Source of the DNA: Nocardioides faecalis
GTDB taxonomy: Bacteria; Actinomycetota; Actinomycetes; Propionibacteriales; Nocardioidaceae
DNA length: 64,000 bases
Direction: 5' to 3'
NCBI RefSeq assembly: GCF_018388425.1
Contig: NZ_CP074406.1
Coordinates: forward strand, 1,116,001 to 1,180,000
Positions 48,308 to 57,483 of the stretch are shown piece after piece. A program made the position numbers and the translations under genes. The notes under the pieces are model-generated. The model was not told the origin of the DNA, ran no database searches, and saw nothing but the letters and a program-made list of their open reading frames with translations. Within the stretch, counting starts at the first letter, position 1, and every line of letters begins with the position of its first letter.

Positions 48308-50119
48308 TTGGCTCGCCGCTGGCATCCACGACGCAGGGACGACCGTGGCGTCACCGCCGTGCTGGTGGCGGTGATGATGAGCGGGGTCCTTCTCGTCTCT
48401 GCTGCGTTCACAGTCGACCTGGGGCAACAACGCGTGCTCCGCCGTGACATGCAGACCGTGGCCGACATCGCGGCTCTCGATCTGGCCTGGCTGCTCGAGA
48501 GCGACAAGCCGGTGCAAGAGCAAGATCCCGACGCTTTGACAACAGCGCTGAACAACAACCTGCGCCGCAACTCGGACTCCATAGGAATACCCTTGACGGT
48601 GAAGGAGTGTTTGGACAAAGGCAGAGGCGTCAGCGCCAGATCCGGAGTCTGCTGGGAGTTCGTCAAGCGAGCAGGTTCGTCCTGGCAGCCCGCAGAGGCA
48701 GCAGACGACATCGCAGAGGGAGTTCGCGTCTTCGCGAGGTCGGAGGTCGCCTTCGCCTTCGCAGGGGTGCTCGGGGACAACCGGTCGGGCTCGGCCCAGC
48801 GATCCGCCGTGGCGACGCGGTCCGACCCCTCGGTCTGCTTCGCCGTAGGGACCAAGACCCTCGCTCTCGACACCTCTGGCGGAGCGCTGAGTCCGCTCTT
48901 GGACTACATCCTCAGGGTGAAGCTCGATGCAGTGGGTTACGACGGATTGGTTGATCTCCGAAGTGTCTCGGTTCCCCTCGTGGACCTGATGGCGGAACTA
49001 AACGTCGGGTCCACCTCGGAGCTCGCTACGGCCGCTGTCGGTCTTGGTGACCTTCTCGTTGCCGCTGCGGACATCGTGGGGAGGGATTCTGTGGCCGCTG
49101 CGAACGTGCTTCGGGCCGTTCAGATCGGCGTCGAGGATGTCCGCGTCAGGATCGGCGACATCCTCGGTGTCGAATCGGGGGTGGACCTCAATGCCCTTGC
49201 TGCCACGATCAATGTGTTGGACCTCGTTAGTGCTGCAGTCGTAGCCGCAGGTATGGCGCAGGAAGGACCCGCGGGTTTGGCAATCGACGGCGAGGTCCTG
49301 GGTGTCGTTGGCGCCAAGGTTCGCATCACCGAACCCCCGAAGACCGTCTGCGGGCGTAAGGACGTACAGGCGCACTCTGCACAGATCGCAATCGACCTGG
49401 AGGTGGACCTGCCAGGCTCTGATCTGCCGGGCGGCCTGACCAGCGGACGCCTAGGCGTGAACCTTGAGATCGGCGAAGCGACGGCGCGACTCGATGCACT
49501 GGGGTGCAATCCGGATGCCGCAACCCTCCACGTGAGGACGGGTGCAGTCTCGCTCAAACCGGCTCCGCCATCTCACCTGAACCTCGAGGTCACCCCGGAT
49601 CGATTCCTTGATGTGTTGGACCCGATCTTCTTGCTCCTCAACCTCGGGATCCCGCTGAAGTACCCGGCGGGGTTCCCCAACGGCGTCGGTGCACTGCTGA
49701 AGGCGACCCTCGGCGGGGTGCTGGGCCTTGCTGCCGTGCGGCTGGACGTCGCGCTCGGTCTGCTCGGGGTGGGGGTGGCTGAAGGATCGTATGAGGTGGA
49801 CTTTCCAAGTTCTGAGGGGCTACCCGAGACGTTGATCGTGCCTGAAGACGGGGTGGGCGACGTGATCCGATTCGGTGCTCCGGTCGTCACCTTGAGCAAC
49901 GGTCAGAACGCGCTCGTCAACGCGTTGGGAACCAACCTCTCCGCGGCGCTCAACGAGATCACGACCGGGCTTGTGGAGCCGTTGCTGACATCTGTTGTGA
50001 ATCCGTTGCTGATCACGCTTCTGGACCCGGTTCTTGCTGCTATCGGAGCCAAGGTCGGCGTCGCCGAGGTATCGATGCACGATCGTCCCGTCTGCAACAA
50101 CGTTCGCTTGGTGGAGTAA
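48308..50119 (+). CDS. TadG-like (TadE/TadG N-terminal domain) membrane-anchored protein
   Basis: 603 residues. The N-terminus RRRDDRGVTAVLVAVMMSG is a TadG-type anchor; the following AFTVDLGQQRVLRRDMQTVADIAALDLA matches the start of Flp-pilus TadG proteins. The long exterior domain is not recognised: it is rich in Gly, Val and Leu, with two cysteines near 345 and 394, and resembles a repeating hydrophobic beta-structure. GC is clearly lower than in neighbours (about 57-60% in lines I counted, against 75-78% in smc), and codons ending in A or T are common. TTG 48308 follows the TadE stop by one base. Confidence 0.75.
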   Translation: MARRWHPRRRDDRGVTAVLVAVMMSGVLLVSAAFTVDLGQQRVLRRDMQTVADIAALDLAWLLESDKPVQEQDPDALTTALNNNLRRNSDSIGIPLTVKECLDKGRGVSARSGVCWEFVKRAGSSWQPAEAADDIAEGVRVFARSEVAFAFAGVLGDNRSGSAQRSAVATRSDPSVCFAVGTKTLALDTSGGALSPLLDYILRVKLDAVGYDGLVDLRSVSVPLVDLMAELNVGSTSELATAAVGLGDLLVAAADIVGRDSVAAANVLRAVQIGVEDVRVRIGDILGVESGVDLNALAATINVLDLVSAAVVAAGMAQEGPAGLAIDGEVLGVVGAKVRITEPPKTVCGRKDVQAHSAQIAIDLEVDLPGSDLPGGLTSGRLGVNLEIGEATARLDALGCNPDAATLHVRTGAVSLKPAPPSHLNLEVTPDRFLDVLDPIFLLLNLGIPLKYPAGFPNGVGALLKATLGGVLGLAAVRLDVALGLLGVGVAEGSYEVDFPSSEGLPETLIVPEDGVGDVIRFGAPVVTLSNGQNALVNALGTNLSAALNEITTGLVEPLLTSVVNPLLITLLDPVLAAIGAKVGVAEVSMHDRPVCNNVRLVE

Positions 50120-50224
50120 CGCCGTCTGACCGCTGTCGTCCATCGCTTTGTGGACGGCGGTCGTCCTCCACAGAGCGCGACGTGGCCCACTGTCCGAATC
50201 GGTCCCGCGTCCCAGGCTGGTCCC

Positions 50225-50593
50225 ATGGCGACGACAGCACAGGCACGGCAGGCCATCGGGGCGTACGGCGAAGAGGTGGCCGCACGTCACCTGAGCGGGC
50301 TCGGTCTCGCCGTGCTCGAACGCAACTGGCGGTGTGACGAGGGCGAGATCGACATCGTGCTGCGCGACGGCGCCACGCTGGTGGTGTGCGAGGTCAAGAC
50401 CCGCACCAGCCTGGTCGCCGGGACGCCGCACGAGGCGATCACGCCGACGAAGCTGGACCGGCTGCGGCGGCTGGGGGAGCGGTGGGCGCGCGAGCGCGCG
50501 GTGCGCCCTGACGGGATCCGCATCGACCTCGTCGCGGTGATGCGACCGGCCCGCGGGCCCGCGCAGGTGGAGCACGTGCGAGGGCTGTGCTGA
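50225..50593 (+). CDS. YraN family (UPF0102) endonuclease-like protein
   Basis: 122-residue PD-(D/E)XK-fold protein of unknown role, nearly always next to comM and dprA. It has IGAYGEEVAARHLSGLG, the catalytic-type NWRCDEGEIDIVLRDG and the VCEVKTRTSLVAG block with Glu and Lys. The ATG start has CAGGCT 6 bases upstream and no ribosome-binding site. Its stop overlaps the comM start (TGATG). Confidence 0.9.
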   Translation: MATTAQARQAIGAYGEEVAARHLSGLGLAVLERNWRCDEGEIDIVLRDGATLVVCEVKTRTSLVAGTPHEAITPTKLDRLRRLGERWARERAVRPDGIRIDLVAVMRPARGPAQVEHVRGLC

Positions 50594-52218
50594 TGCCGTT
50601 CGCGACCGCGCAGTGTGTGGCGCTCAACGGCGCCCGCGGACACCTCATCGACGTCCAGGCCGACGTCTCCGTCGGCGCCGCCACGCTCGTGATCGTCGGG
50701 CGCGCCGATGCCGCACTGCGCGAGGGGATGGACCGGGTCCGGATGGCGATCATCAACAGCGACCTGGAGTGGCCCTCGGCCAAGCGGATCACCATCCTGC
50801 TCTCGCCGGCCGACCTGCCGAAGTCGGGCACCCAGTTCGACCTGGCCATGGCGATCGGTGTCCTCGCCGCGGCCGGGCAGGTCGAGCTGCGTCACCTCGC
50901 CGAGACGGTGTTCATCGGCGAGCTCACGCTTGCCGGCGGACTGCGACCGGCCGTCGGCGTGCTGCCGATGACGCTGGCCGCCGCCGAGCGTGGGGCGCGA
51001 CGGGTCGTCGTACCCGAGCCGCAGGCGGAGGAGGCGATGATGGTGCCCGGCGTCGAGGTAGTCGGCGCACGCTCGCTGGCGCAGGTGCTCGCCTACCTGG
51101 CGGGTGACGACCTGCCCGAGGCGCCACCGGTCCCGCCCTCCTCGGGCACCAACCTGATCACCTGGCGCGGCGAGGAGCGGCTCGACGAGCTCGACCTCGC
51201 CGACCTGCGCGGGATGCTGGACGAGAAGTACGCCGTCGAGGTGGCCGCCGCCGGCAACCACGCCGTCCTGCTGTCCGGTGCCCGCGGCTGCGGCAAGACC
51301 AGCCTCGCCGAGCGGATCCCGACCATCCTGCCGGACCTGAGCGCCGAGGAGTCCCTCGAGCTGACCGCCCTGCACTCGCTCGCCGGGGTGCTCGACCCGG
51401 GCCAGGGCATGGTGCGGCGCCCACCCTTCGCGGCTCCGCACCACGACGCCAGCAAGGCGAGCGTGATCGGGGGAGGGCTCGGGCAGGTGCAACCAGGCGA
51501 GCTCAGCCGGGCCCACTGCGGCGTCCTCTTCCTCGACGAGTTCCCCCTGTTCCGCTCCGACGTGATCGACGCCCTGCGGCAACCGTTGGAGAGCGGTGAC
51601 ATCACCATCGCGCGCCGCGACGAGTCGGTCACGCTCCCGGCGGGCGGCATGCTGGTGCTGGCCGCGAACCCGTGCCCCTGCGGCAGCTGGACCGTCGACG
51701 CCCGGACCAACCGGTGCAAGTGCGCGGAGCGGATCCGTCGCTCCTACCAGGCCCGCACCTCCGGGCCGGTCGCCGATCGGATCGACATCCTGCGCCACGT
51801 CCAGCCGGCCACACCCGCCAGCGCCGACCCCTTCGCCCCCGTGGAGACCTCCGCCGAGGTCCGGGAGCGGGTGCGCGCCGCGCGGGACCGCCAGGTGCGG
51901 CGGTACGCCGACCGCAGCTGGCGCTACAACAGCCAGGTCCCCAGCCCGCGGCTCAAGGACACCTGGCCCGTCAGCGAGGCCGGGCAGCGGCTGCTCGACG
52001 AGGAGACGTACCGCGGACGCCTCAGCGCCCGGGGAGCGGTCCGGGTGCTGAGGGTCGCGTGGACGGTGGCCGACCTGGCCTCCGTGCGGACCGGACGTGA
52101 CATCACCCCAGGGGCGGAGGAGGTGGCGGCCGCGCTCAGGTTGCGCCTGGGGGAGCCGCTGGACCTGAGCACGGTCCGCGGTCGCCCGACGTGGGCCGGA
52201 GCGGAGCGCGCCGGATGA
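50593..52218 (+). CDS. comM: YifB/ComM family Mg-chelatase-like AAA+ ATPase
   Basis: Hexameric helicase that promotes branch migration during natural transformation in studied bacteria. 541 residues. An N-terminal S5-like domain (GMDRVRMAIINSDLEWPSA, then LLSPADLPKSG), Walker A GARGCGKTSLAER (about 230-242), Walker B VLFLDEFPLF, and the zinc-linked region NPCPCGSWTVD...CKCAERIRR. The Walker A loop is GARGCGKTS rather than the usual GPPGxGKT. It overlaps yraN and dprA starts. Confidence 0.95.
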   Translation: MPFATAQCVALNGARGHLIDVQADVSVGAATLVIVGRADAALREGMDRVRMAIINSDLEWPSAKRITILLSPADLPKSGTQFDLAMAIGVLAAAGQVELRHLAETVFIGELTLAGGLRPAVGVLPMTLAAAERGARRVVVPEPQAEEAMMVPGVEVVGARSLAQVLAYLAGDDLPEAPPVPPSSGTNLITWRGEERLDELDLADLRGMLDEKYAVEVAAAGNHAVLLSGARGCGKTSLAERIPTILPDLSAEESLELTALHSLAGVLDPGQGMVRRPPFAAPHHDASKASVIGGGLGQVQPGELSRAHCGVLFLDEFPLFRSDVIDALRQPLESGDITIARRDESVTLPAGGMLVLAANPCPCGSWTVDARTNRCKCAERIRRSYQARTSGPVADRIDILRHVQPATPASADPFAPVETSAEVRERVRAARDRQVRRYADRSWRYNSQVPSPRLKDTWPVSEAGQRLLDEETYRGRLSARGAVRVLRVAWTVADLASVRTGRDITPGAEEVAAALRLRLGEPLDLSTVRGRPTWAGAERAG

Positions 52219-53426
52219 CCGGGACCCCGCCCCTCAAGCGCACGCCCCTGGACAGCACGGCCCTCGCCGCCGCGCCCATCCCGGGCTCCGGGGCCGACCG
52301 CGACGCCGAGCGACTCGCTCGCGCGACGATCAGCATGGTCGTCGAGCCCGGCGACCTGCGCTGCCTGGGCCTGACCGGCCGCCTCGGCGGCGTCGAGTTC
52401 CTCGACGTGCTGCGGCGCCACCCGGACCTGCGCCCCGAACTGGCCGCAGCCTCCGCCCGGCTCGCCGAGGTGGAGCCCGAGCGGACGCTCGAGCAGGCCG
52501 AGCGCCAGGGGATCCGGTTCGTCATCCCCGGGGACGAGGAGTGGCCCGAGCAGCTCGAGGACCTCACAGAGGCGGGCGAGCTGCAGCAGCGCGGCGAGGT
52601 GCCCGCGGGCCTGTGGGTGAAGGGGCCGCTGCGCCTGGACCGGCTGGGACGTTCTGTGGCGATCGTCGGGTCCCGCTCCGCCACGACGTACGGCGACCAG
52701 CTGGCCAGCGACCTGGCCGCGGTCGTGGCAGCAGCCGGTCATCCCGTGGTCTCGGGTGCGGCGTTCGGCATCGACTACGCGGCGCACCGCGGAGCGGTCG
52801 GGGCGGGGGCGGCGACCGTGGCGGTGCTGGCGTGCGGGGTGGACCGGGCCTACCCGGCGGCCCACCGCGACATGCTGCGCTACCTCGGGGAGAACCACGC
52901 CGTCGTCTCCGAGGCGCCCCTGGGTGCCTCGCCGTTCCGGATCCGGTTCCTGGCCCGCAACCGGGTCATCGCCGCCCTCACCCGCGGCACCGTCGTGGTC
53001 GAGGCGGCGGTGCGCAGCGGCGCGTTGAACACCGCCAGCTGGGCGGAGCGGTTGAACCGGGTGGTGATGGGCACGCCCGGTCCGCTCACCAGCGTCGCCT
53101 CCCAGGGCGTGAACCAGCTGCTGCGCTCCGGTGCGGCGACGCTCGTCACCGGACCCGACGACGTCCTCGAGCTGCTCGGGTCCGCAGGGGAGAACCTCAC
53201 CCAGGAGCTGCGTGCCCCGGAGCAGGAGCGCGACCGCCTGTCGGTGCCCGAGCGCCAGGTGCTCGATGCCGTCCCGGTCCTCGAGCCGGCACCGACGGCG
53301 TCGATCGCGTTCGTCGCCGGGCTCGGTGCGCCGCAGGTCGCCCACTTCCTGGAGGGCCTGGAGGAGCGAGGTCTCGTGGAGGCGCGGGCAGGCGGGTGGC
53401 GGCTGACCGAGCGCGGTCGCGCGTGA
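52215..53426 (+). CDS. dprA: DNA-processing protein DprA
   Basis: Loads RecA onto incoming single-stranded DNA. 403 residues. A long N-terminal part precedes the Rossmann core: [57 protein letters not shown]-terminal winged-helix DML1-like tail ends the protein. The ATG overlaps the comM stop (ATGA). The set yraN-comM-dprA is a translationally coupled DNA-uptake-type operon, though no com pilus genes are in this window. Confidence 0.96.
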   Translation: MTGTPPLKRTPLDSTALAAAPIPGSGADRDAERLARATISMVVEPGDLRCLGLTGRLGGVEFLDVLRRHPDLRPELAAASARLAEVEPERTLEQAERQGIRFVIPGDEEWPEQLEDLTEAGELQQRGEVPAGLWVKGPLRLDRLGRSVAIVGSRSATTYGDQLASDLAAVVAAAGHPVVSGAAFGIDYAAHRGAVGAGAATVAVLACGVDRAYPAAHRDMLRYLGENHAVVSEAPLGASPFRIRFLARNRVIAALTRGTVVVEAAVRSGALNTASWAERLNRVVMGTPGPLTSVASQGVNQLLRSGAATLVTGPDDVLELLGSAGENLTQELRAPEQERDRLSVPERQVLDAVPVLEPAPTASIAFVAGLGAPQVAHFLEGLEERGLVEARAGGWRLTERGRA

Positions 53427-53527
53427 GCCCACCGCCTCATCGGATGGGAGCGCCGCTCGTCAGGAGGAGGCGAGACCGGCCGCCCGTGTCGGCAGCGTGG
53501 CGGCCCCGGTCGGGGCGGGCGCCGTCC

Positions 53528-53540
53528 TAGGATCGGGCGG
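53528..53540 (+). promoter_or_regulatory. TAGGAT -10-like element before xerC
   Basis: TAGGAT (53528-53533) lies 6 bases before GTG 53540 with no ribosome-binding site, fitting leaderless expression. Confidence 0.5.
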
Positions 53541-54475
53541 TGAGCACGGACGCCGACCACGCGCTGCCCGAGGCCCACGCCCGGGTGCTGGCCGACTACG
53601 AGCGCCACCTCGTCAGCGAGCGCGACCTCGCACCGCACACGGTGCGGGCCTACCGCGGCGACCTCGCCGCGCTGCTGGAGCATGCGAGCAGGCTCGGCAT
53701 CGACGACGTCGCCGACCTCGACCTCCGCTCGCTGCGCAGCTGGCTGGCCAAGCAGCAGAGCCTGGGCCTCTCGCGCACCACGCTCGCCCGGCGGGCCACC
53801 GCGGCCCGGGTCTTCACCGCCTGGCTGGCCCGCACCGGCCGGGCTCCCGGCGACGCCGGCTCCGCCCTCGGCTCCCCGAAGCCGCACCGCACGCTGCCCG
53901 ACGTGCTGCGTGCCGACGAGGCGCACGAGCTGCTCCGCGCGGCGAGCGCGCTGGCCGACGACGGCACCCCGGTGGGGCTGCGCGACGTGGCGATGCTCGA
54001 GCTGCTCTACGCCACCGGCGTGCGGGTGGGGGAGCTGTGCGGCCTCGACGTCGACGACGTCGACCGCGACCGCAACCTGGTCCGGGTCCTGGGCAAGGGC
54101 CGCAAGGAACGCACCGTCCCCTTCGGCACGCCGGCCGCGAGAGCGCTCGACCGGTGGCTCCGCGAGGGCCGGCCCCAGCTGCTCCGACCGGGGTCGGGCC
54201 CCGCCCTCTTCCTGGGCGCGCGCGGCGGGCGGATCGACCAGCGGGCGGTGCGCACCCTCGTGCACCGCCGGATCGCCGACGTGCCCGGCGCACCCGACCT
54301 CGGGCCGCACGGGCTGCGGCACACCGCCGCCACCCACCTGCTGGAGGGTGGCGCCGACCTGCGCTCGGTGCAGGAGCTGCTCGGCCACGCCTCTCTGGCC
54401 ACGACCCAGCGCTACACGCACGTCACCACCGACCGACTCCGCCGCGCCTACCAGCAGGCTCACCCACGGGCCTGA
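53540..54475 (+). CDS. xerC: tyrosine recombinase XerC
   Basis: Site-specific recombinase that, with XerD, resolves chromosome dimers at dif. 311 residues. The N-terminal SAM-like domain has [19 protein letters not shown]. The catalytic domain has Arg in [19 protein letters not shown], Lys in [13 protein letters not shown], His-Arg in [15 protein letters not shown] and His plus Tyr in [15 protein letters not shown]. The last 16 bases overlap the M23 gene antisense. No dif site was recognised. Confidence 0.95.
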   Translation: MSTDADHALPEAHARVLADYERHLVSERDLAPHTVRAYRGDLAALLEHASRLGIDDVADLDLRSLRSWLAKQQSLGLSRTTLARRATAARVFTAWLARTGRAPGDAGSALGSPKPHRTLPDVLRADEAHELLRAASALADDGTPVGLRDVAMLELLYATGVRVGELCGLDVDDVDRDRNLVRVLGKGRKERTVPFGTPAARALDRWLREGRPQLLRPGSGPALFLGARGGRIDQRAVRTLVHRRIADVPGAPDLGPHGLRHTAATHLLEGGADLRSVQELLGHASLATTQRYTHVTTDRLRRAYQQAHPRA

Positions 54476-55137
54476 CCAGCACCGTCAGACCCACCAGCGC
54501 CGAGCAGCCCCACCAGTCGCGGCCAGGAGACGCCCGGTGCGCCCGGTACGCCCGCCGGCGCCGGCCGGTCGCGCCACAGGGGCAGCAGCCGCACCGGACC
54601 GCCGCCGACCAGCCGCAGCGGATCCAGGTACGTCTCGCCGCGCAACCAGCCCCAGTGCAGGCACGCCTGGGGGAAGCAGTGCGACCCGACGAGCTCGAGG
54701 CTGCCGATCACCGCACCCGCCGCCACCTCCTGGCCCACCGCCACGGCGCCCGCCACCGGCTCGTACGTCGTCCGGGTGTCGCCGTGGCTGACGGTCACCA
54801 CGCCACGGCCGGCGATCCGGCCGACGAAGGCGACCCGGCCCGGCAACGCCGTCCGGACCTGCTGGCCGGCGTGGCCGGCGAGGTCGACGCCCCGGTGCCC
54901 GGCGCCGTAAGGACCATCCGGCGGATCGAAGCGCCGGTGCACCCGCGGCTGCGGCTGCAACGGCCACACCCCGACCGGGTCGTCTCCGGACACGGCAGCC
55001 CGTGCAGTCGTGCTGGCAGTCCCACCGGTGGTCCGACCGGAGGCGCCGAGGGCAGGGGCCCCGGGAGCCGACGGCACCGCGAGCAGCACGCTCAGGACCA
55101 GTGCCGTGCGGAGGGGCAACAGGAGACGTCGGGCCAT
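54460..55137 (-). CDS. M23 family (LytM-like) metallopeptidase
   Basis: 225 residues, exported: basic start [21 protein letters not shown] and an Ala-rich cleavage region. The LytM-type domain follows; metal ligands H81 and D85 are in HRGVDLAG. Of the second motif, usually HxH, only the last His (161) is present: the sequence is C159-L-H161-WG. A Pro-rich, poorly conserved region ends the protein. It may act on peptidoglycan or as an inactive activator. It lies between xerC and rpsB, as Rv2891 does in M. tuberculosis. Confidence 0.87.
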   Translation of the reverse strand: MARRLLLPLRTALVLSVLLAVPSAPGAPALGASGRTTGGTASTTARAAVSGDDPVGVWPLQPQPRVHRRFDPPDGPYGAGHRGVDLAGHAGQQVRTALPGRVAFVGRIAGRGVVTVSHGDTRTTYEPVAGAVAVGQEVAAGAVIGSLELVGSHCFPQACLHWGWLRGETYLDPLRLVGGGPVRLLPLWRDRPAPAGVPGAPGVSWPRLVGLLGAGGSDGAGQARG

Positions 55138-55440
55138 GCCTGCAGCCTGCGCCGCGCCGCCCCGACACGGGTCCCGATCCCCGGCAGCTGTGGACGGCAG
55201 GTGCGCCCGGGCCCGGCTGTGCAGGACCGGTGGCCACGGATTGGCTCGCCGGGTGCCGTTCGCCGTAGGCTGATCCGTACCGGTCCGCCCTGGGCCGGAA
55301 TTCGCTCGCCCGCTGACCACGACAGGCCCTTCGGGACCTGGTCTCCCGTGGACGTCGGTCCTCGGTCCACCCGGCTCGCGCCAGGTGGTCGGACCACGTG
55401 CAGGCGACAGGACCAACCGAAACCACAACAGGAGATCACT
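55138..55440 (+). other. 303-base promoter and leader region of rpsB
   Basis: No gene is seen. TTGGCT (55241-55246) and TAGGCT (55266-55271), 19 bases apart, are a possible promoter. Downstream, the transcript could fold: ACCTGG (55336-55341) with CCAGGT (55381-55386), and inside it GTGGAC (55348-55353) with GTCCAC (55365-55370). CAGGAGA precedes the rpsB ATG. Confidence 0.45.
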
Positions 55441-56367
55441 ATGGCTGTCGTGACCATGCGCCAGCTCCTCGAGAGCGGTGTCCACTTCGGACACCAGACC
55501 CGTCGCTGGAACCCGAAGATGAAGCGGTTCATCCTCACGGACCGCAACGGCATCTACATCATCGACCTGCAGCAGTCGCTGGCCTACATCGACCGCAGCT
55601 ACGCGTTCATCAAGGACACCGTGGCCAAGGGCGGCACGATCATGTTCATCGGCACGAAGAAGCAGGCGCAGGAGTCGATCGCCGAGCAGGCGACCCGCGT
55701 CGGCATGCCCTACGTCAACCAGCGTTGGCTCGGCGGCATGCTCACCAACTTCTCGACCGTGAGCCAGCGGATCAGCCGCCTCAAGGAGCTCGACGACGTC
55801 GACTTCGAGACCGTCGCCGGTTCGGGTCGCACCAAGAAGGAGCTCCTGCAGATGAAGCGGGAGCACGTCAAGCTCGACAAGACCCTGGGCGGCATCCGCG
55901 ACATGACCCGGACGCCCTCCGCGGTCTGGATCGTCGACACCAACAAGGAGCACCTCGCGGTCGAGGAGGCCCGCAAGCTGCGGATCCCGATCATCGCGAT
56001 CCTGGACTCCAACTGCGACCCCGACCTCGTCGACTTCCCGATCCCGGGCAACGACGACGCGATCCGTGCCGTGGGCCTGCTGACCCGCGTCGTCGCGGAC
56101 GCCGTGGCCGAGGGCCTCATCGCCCGCTCCGGCGGCAGCTCGTCCTCGAGCGCCCCCGCCGCGCAGGAGCCGCTGGCCGAGTGGGAGCGCGAGCTCCTCG
56201 AGGGTGACGCGGAGAAGGTCGCCGTCGAGGCCACCGGTGGCGACGCCGCCACCGACGCCCCGGCTTCCGAGGCCACCGGCGCCTCCAGCGAGGGCACCGA
56301 GGCCGCTGCGACGTCCGAGGCGCCCGCCGAGGCCGCTCCGGTGTCCGACGCACCCGCCGAGGCCTGA
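55441..56367 (+). CDS. rpsB: 30S ribosomal protein S2
   Basis: Small-subunit ribosomal protein, 308 residues. The S2 core is standard ([71 protein letters not shown]). The last 60 residues are an acidic Ala/Glu/Ser-rich extension. It is separated from tsf by a hairpin. Confidence 0.97.
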   Translation: MAVVTMRQLLESGVHFGHQTRRWNPKMKRFILTDRNGIYIIDLQQSLAYIDRSYAFIKDTVAKGGTIMFIGTKKQAQESIAEQATRVGMPYVNQRWLGGMLTNFSTVSQRISRLKELDDVDFETVAGSGRTKKELLQMKREHVKLDKTLGGIRDMTRTPSAVWIVDTNKEHLAVEEARKLRIPIIAILDSNCDPDLVDFPIPGNDDAIRAVGLLTRVVADAVAEGLIARSGGSSSSSAPAAQEPLAEWERELLEGDAEKVAVEATGGDAATDAPASEATGASSEGTEAAATSEAPAEAAPVSDAPAEA

Positions 56368-56390
56368 GCCTCCGCTCCACCCAAGGCACC

Positions 56391-56445
56391 GAGCAGAAGC
56401 GGGACGCCGACCCGGCACACACACCGGGGCGTCCCGCTTCTGCTC
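56391..56445 (+). terminator. perfect 18-bp hairpin between rpsB and tsf
   Basis: GAGCAGAAGCGGGACGCC (56391-56408) is perfectly inverted at 56428-56445, and CCCGG (56411-56415) can pair with CCGGG (56424-56428) inside. No T-run follows. tsf begins 26 bases later, so read-through or attenuation must feed tsf unless it has its own promoter. Confidence 0.8.
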
Positions 56446-56471
56446 ACACGAACCGATTTCGAGGAGAACCC

Positions 56472-57281
56472 ATGGCATTCACTGCTGCTGACGTCAAGAA
56501 GCTCCGCGAGGCGACCTCCGCCGGGATGATGGACTGCAAGAAGGCGCTGGACGAGACCGACGGCGACTTCGACAAGGCCGTCGAGCTGCTCCGCGTCAAG
56601 GGTGCGGCCAAGGCTGCGGCCCGTGGCGCCGAGCGCGAGACCTCCGCCGGCCTGGTCGCCAACGCGGGCGGCGCGCTCATCGAGCTGCGCTCGGAGACCG
56701 ACTTCGTGGCGAAGAACGAGGACTTCATCGCCACCGCGCAGAAGATCGCCGAGGCGGTCAACGAGGGCAAGGCCTCCGACGTGGAGGCCGCCAAGGCGCT
56801 GCCGCTGGGCGACAGCACCGTCGGCGCGGTCGTCGAGAACCTCGCGATCACGATCGGCGAGAAGATCGAGCTCGGCAACGTCGCGTACTTCGACGGCGAG
56901 ACCACCGTCTACCTGCACAAGCGTGCGGCCGACCTGCCGCCCGCCGTCGGCGTGCTGGTGGAGTACGAGGGTGACGAGGCCGCCGCCCGCGGCGCCGCCA
57001 TGCAGGTCGCCGCCCTCAAGGCGAAGTACCTGACCCGCGACGAGGTCCCGGCCGACGCCGTGGCCGCGGAGAAGGACGTGCTCACCAAGAAGACGATCGA
57101 GGAGGGCAAGCCGGAGGCTGCCGTCGCCAAGATCGTCGAGGGCCGCCTCGGCGGGTACTTCAAGGAGATCGTCCTGCTCGAGCAGGAGTCGGTCAGCGAG
57201 TCGAAGAAGACGGTCAAGGCCGTCCTCGACGCCGCCGGCACCACCGTGAAGCGGTTCGTCCGGTTCGAGGTCGGCGCCTGA
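56472..57281 (+). CDS. tsf: elongation factor Ts
   Basis: Nucleotide-exchange factor for EF-Tu. 269 residues. The N-terminal UBA-like domain [19 protein letters not shown], then [17 protein letters not shown] with the Tu-contacting TDFV block. GAGGAGA precedes ATG 56472. A canonical terminator with a T-run follows 23 bases after the stop. Confidence 0.97.
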   Translation: MAFTAADVKKLREATSAGMMDCKKALDETDGDFDKAVELLRVKGAAKAAARGAERETSAGLVANAGGALIELRSETDFVAKNEDFIATAQKIAEAVNEGKASDVEAAKALPLGDSTVGAVVENLAITIGEKIELGNVAYFDGETTVYLHKRAADLPPAVGVLVEYEGDEAAARGAAMQVAALKAKYLTRDEVPADAVAAEKDVLTKKTIEEGKPEAAVAKIVEGRLGGYFKEIVLLEQESVSESKKTVKAVLDAAGTTVKRFVRFEVGA

Positions 57282-57304
57282 GCGACGGTCCTCCCGGCAC
57301 CGTA

Positions 57305-57349
57305 CGACGGCCGGCACCACGCACGTGGTGCCGGCCGTCGGCTTTTTTT
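57305..57349 (+). terminator. canonical intrinsic terminator after tsf
   Basis: Perfect 16-bp stem (57305-57320 with 57325-57340), loop GCAC, then GC and seven Ts (57343-57349). The only hairpin in the window with a long T-run. Confidence 0.95.
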
Positions 57350-57397
57350 GGTCCCTCCCAGGCGCGGCAGGGGAGGTTCGCGACCCCCGTGGCGGTG

Positions 57398-57403
57398 TAG
57401 TTT
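57398..57403 (+). promoter_or_regulatory. possible -10 element of the SPFH operon
   Basis: TAGTTT at 57398-57403 with GGTTCG (57375-57380) 17 bases upstream. The leader to GTG 57484 is about 75 bases and ends in AAGGAG (57471-57476). Confidence 0.35.
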
Positions 57404-57483
57404 GATGGTTTCGGCGACCGGACATACTCCGGTCGAGGGCGCCCTCCGCAGGGGGAGCCCGGCTCAGGTGAAGGAGAACGTCA

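Noticed and set aside
54460-56478. Long minus-strand open frame across rpsB
   Set aside because: Only the part up to 55137 encodes a recognisable exported peptidase; the rest is a shadow of rpsB and its leader.
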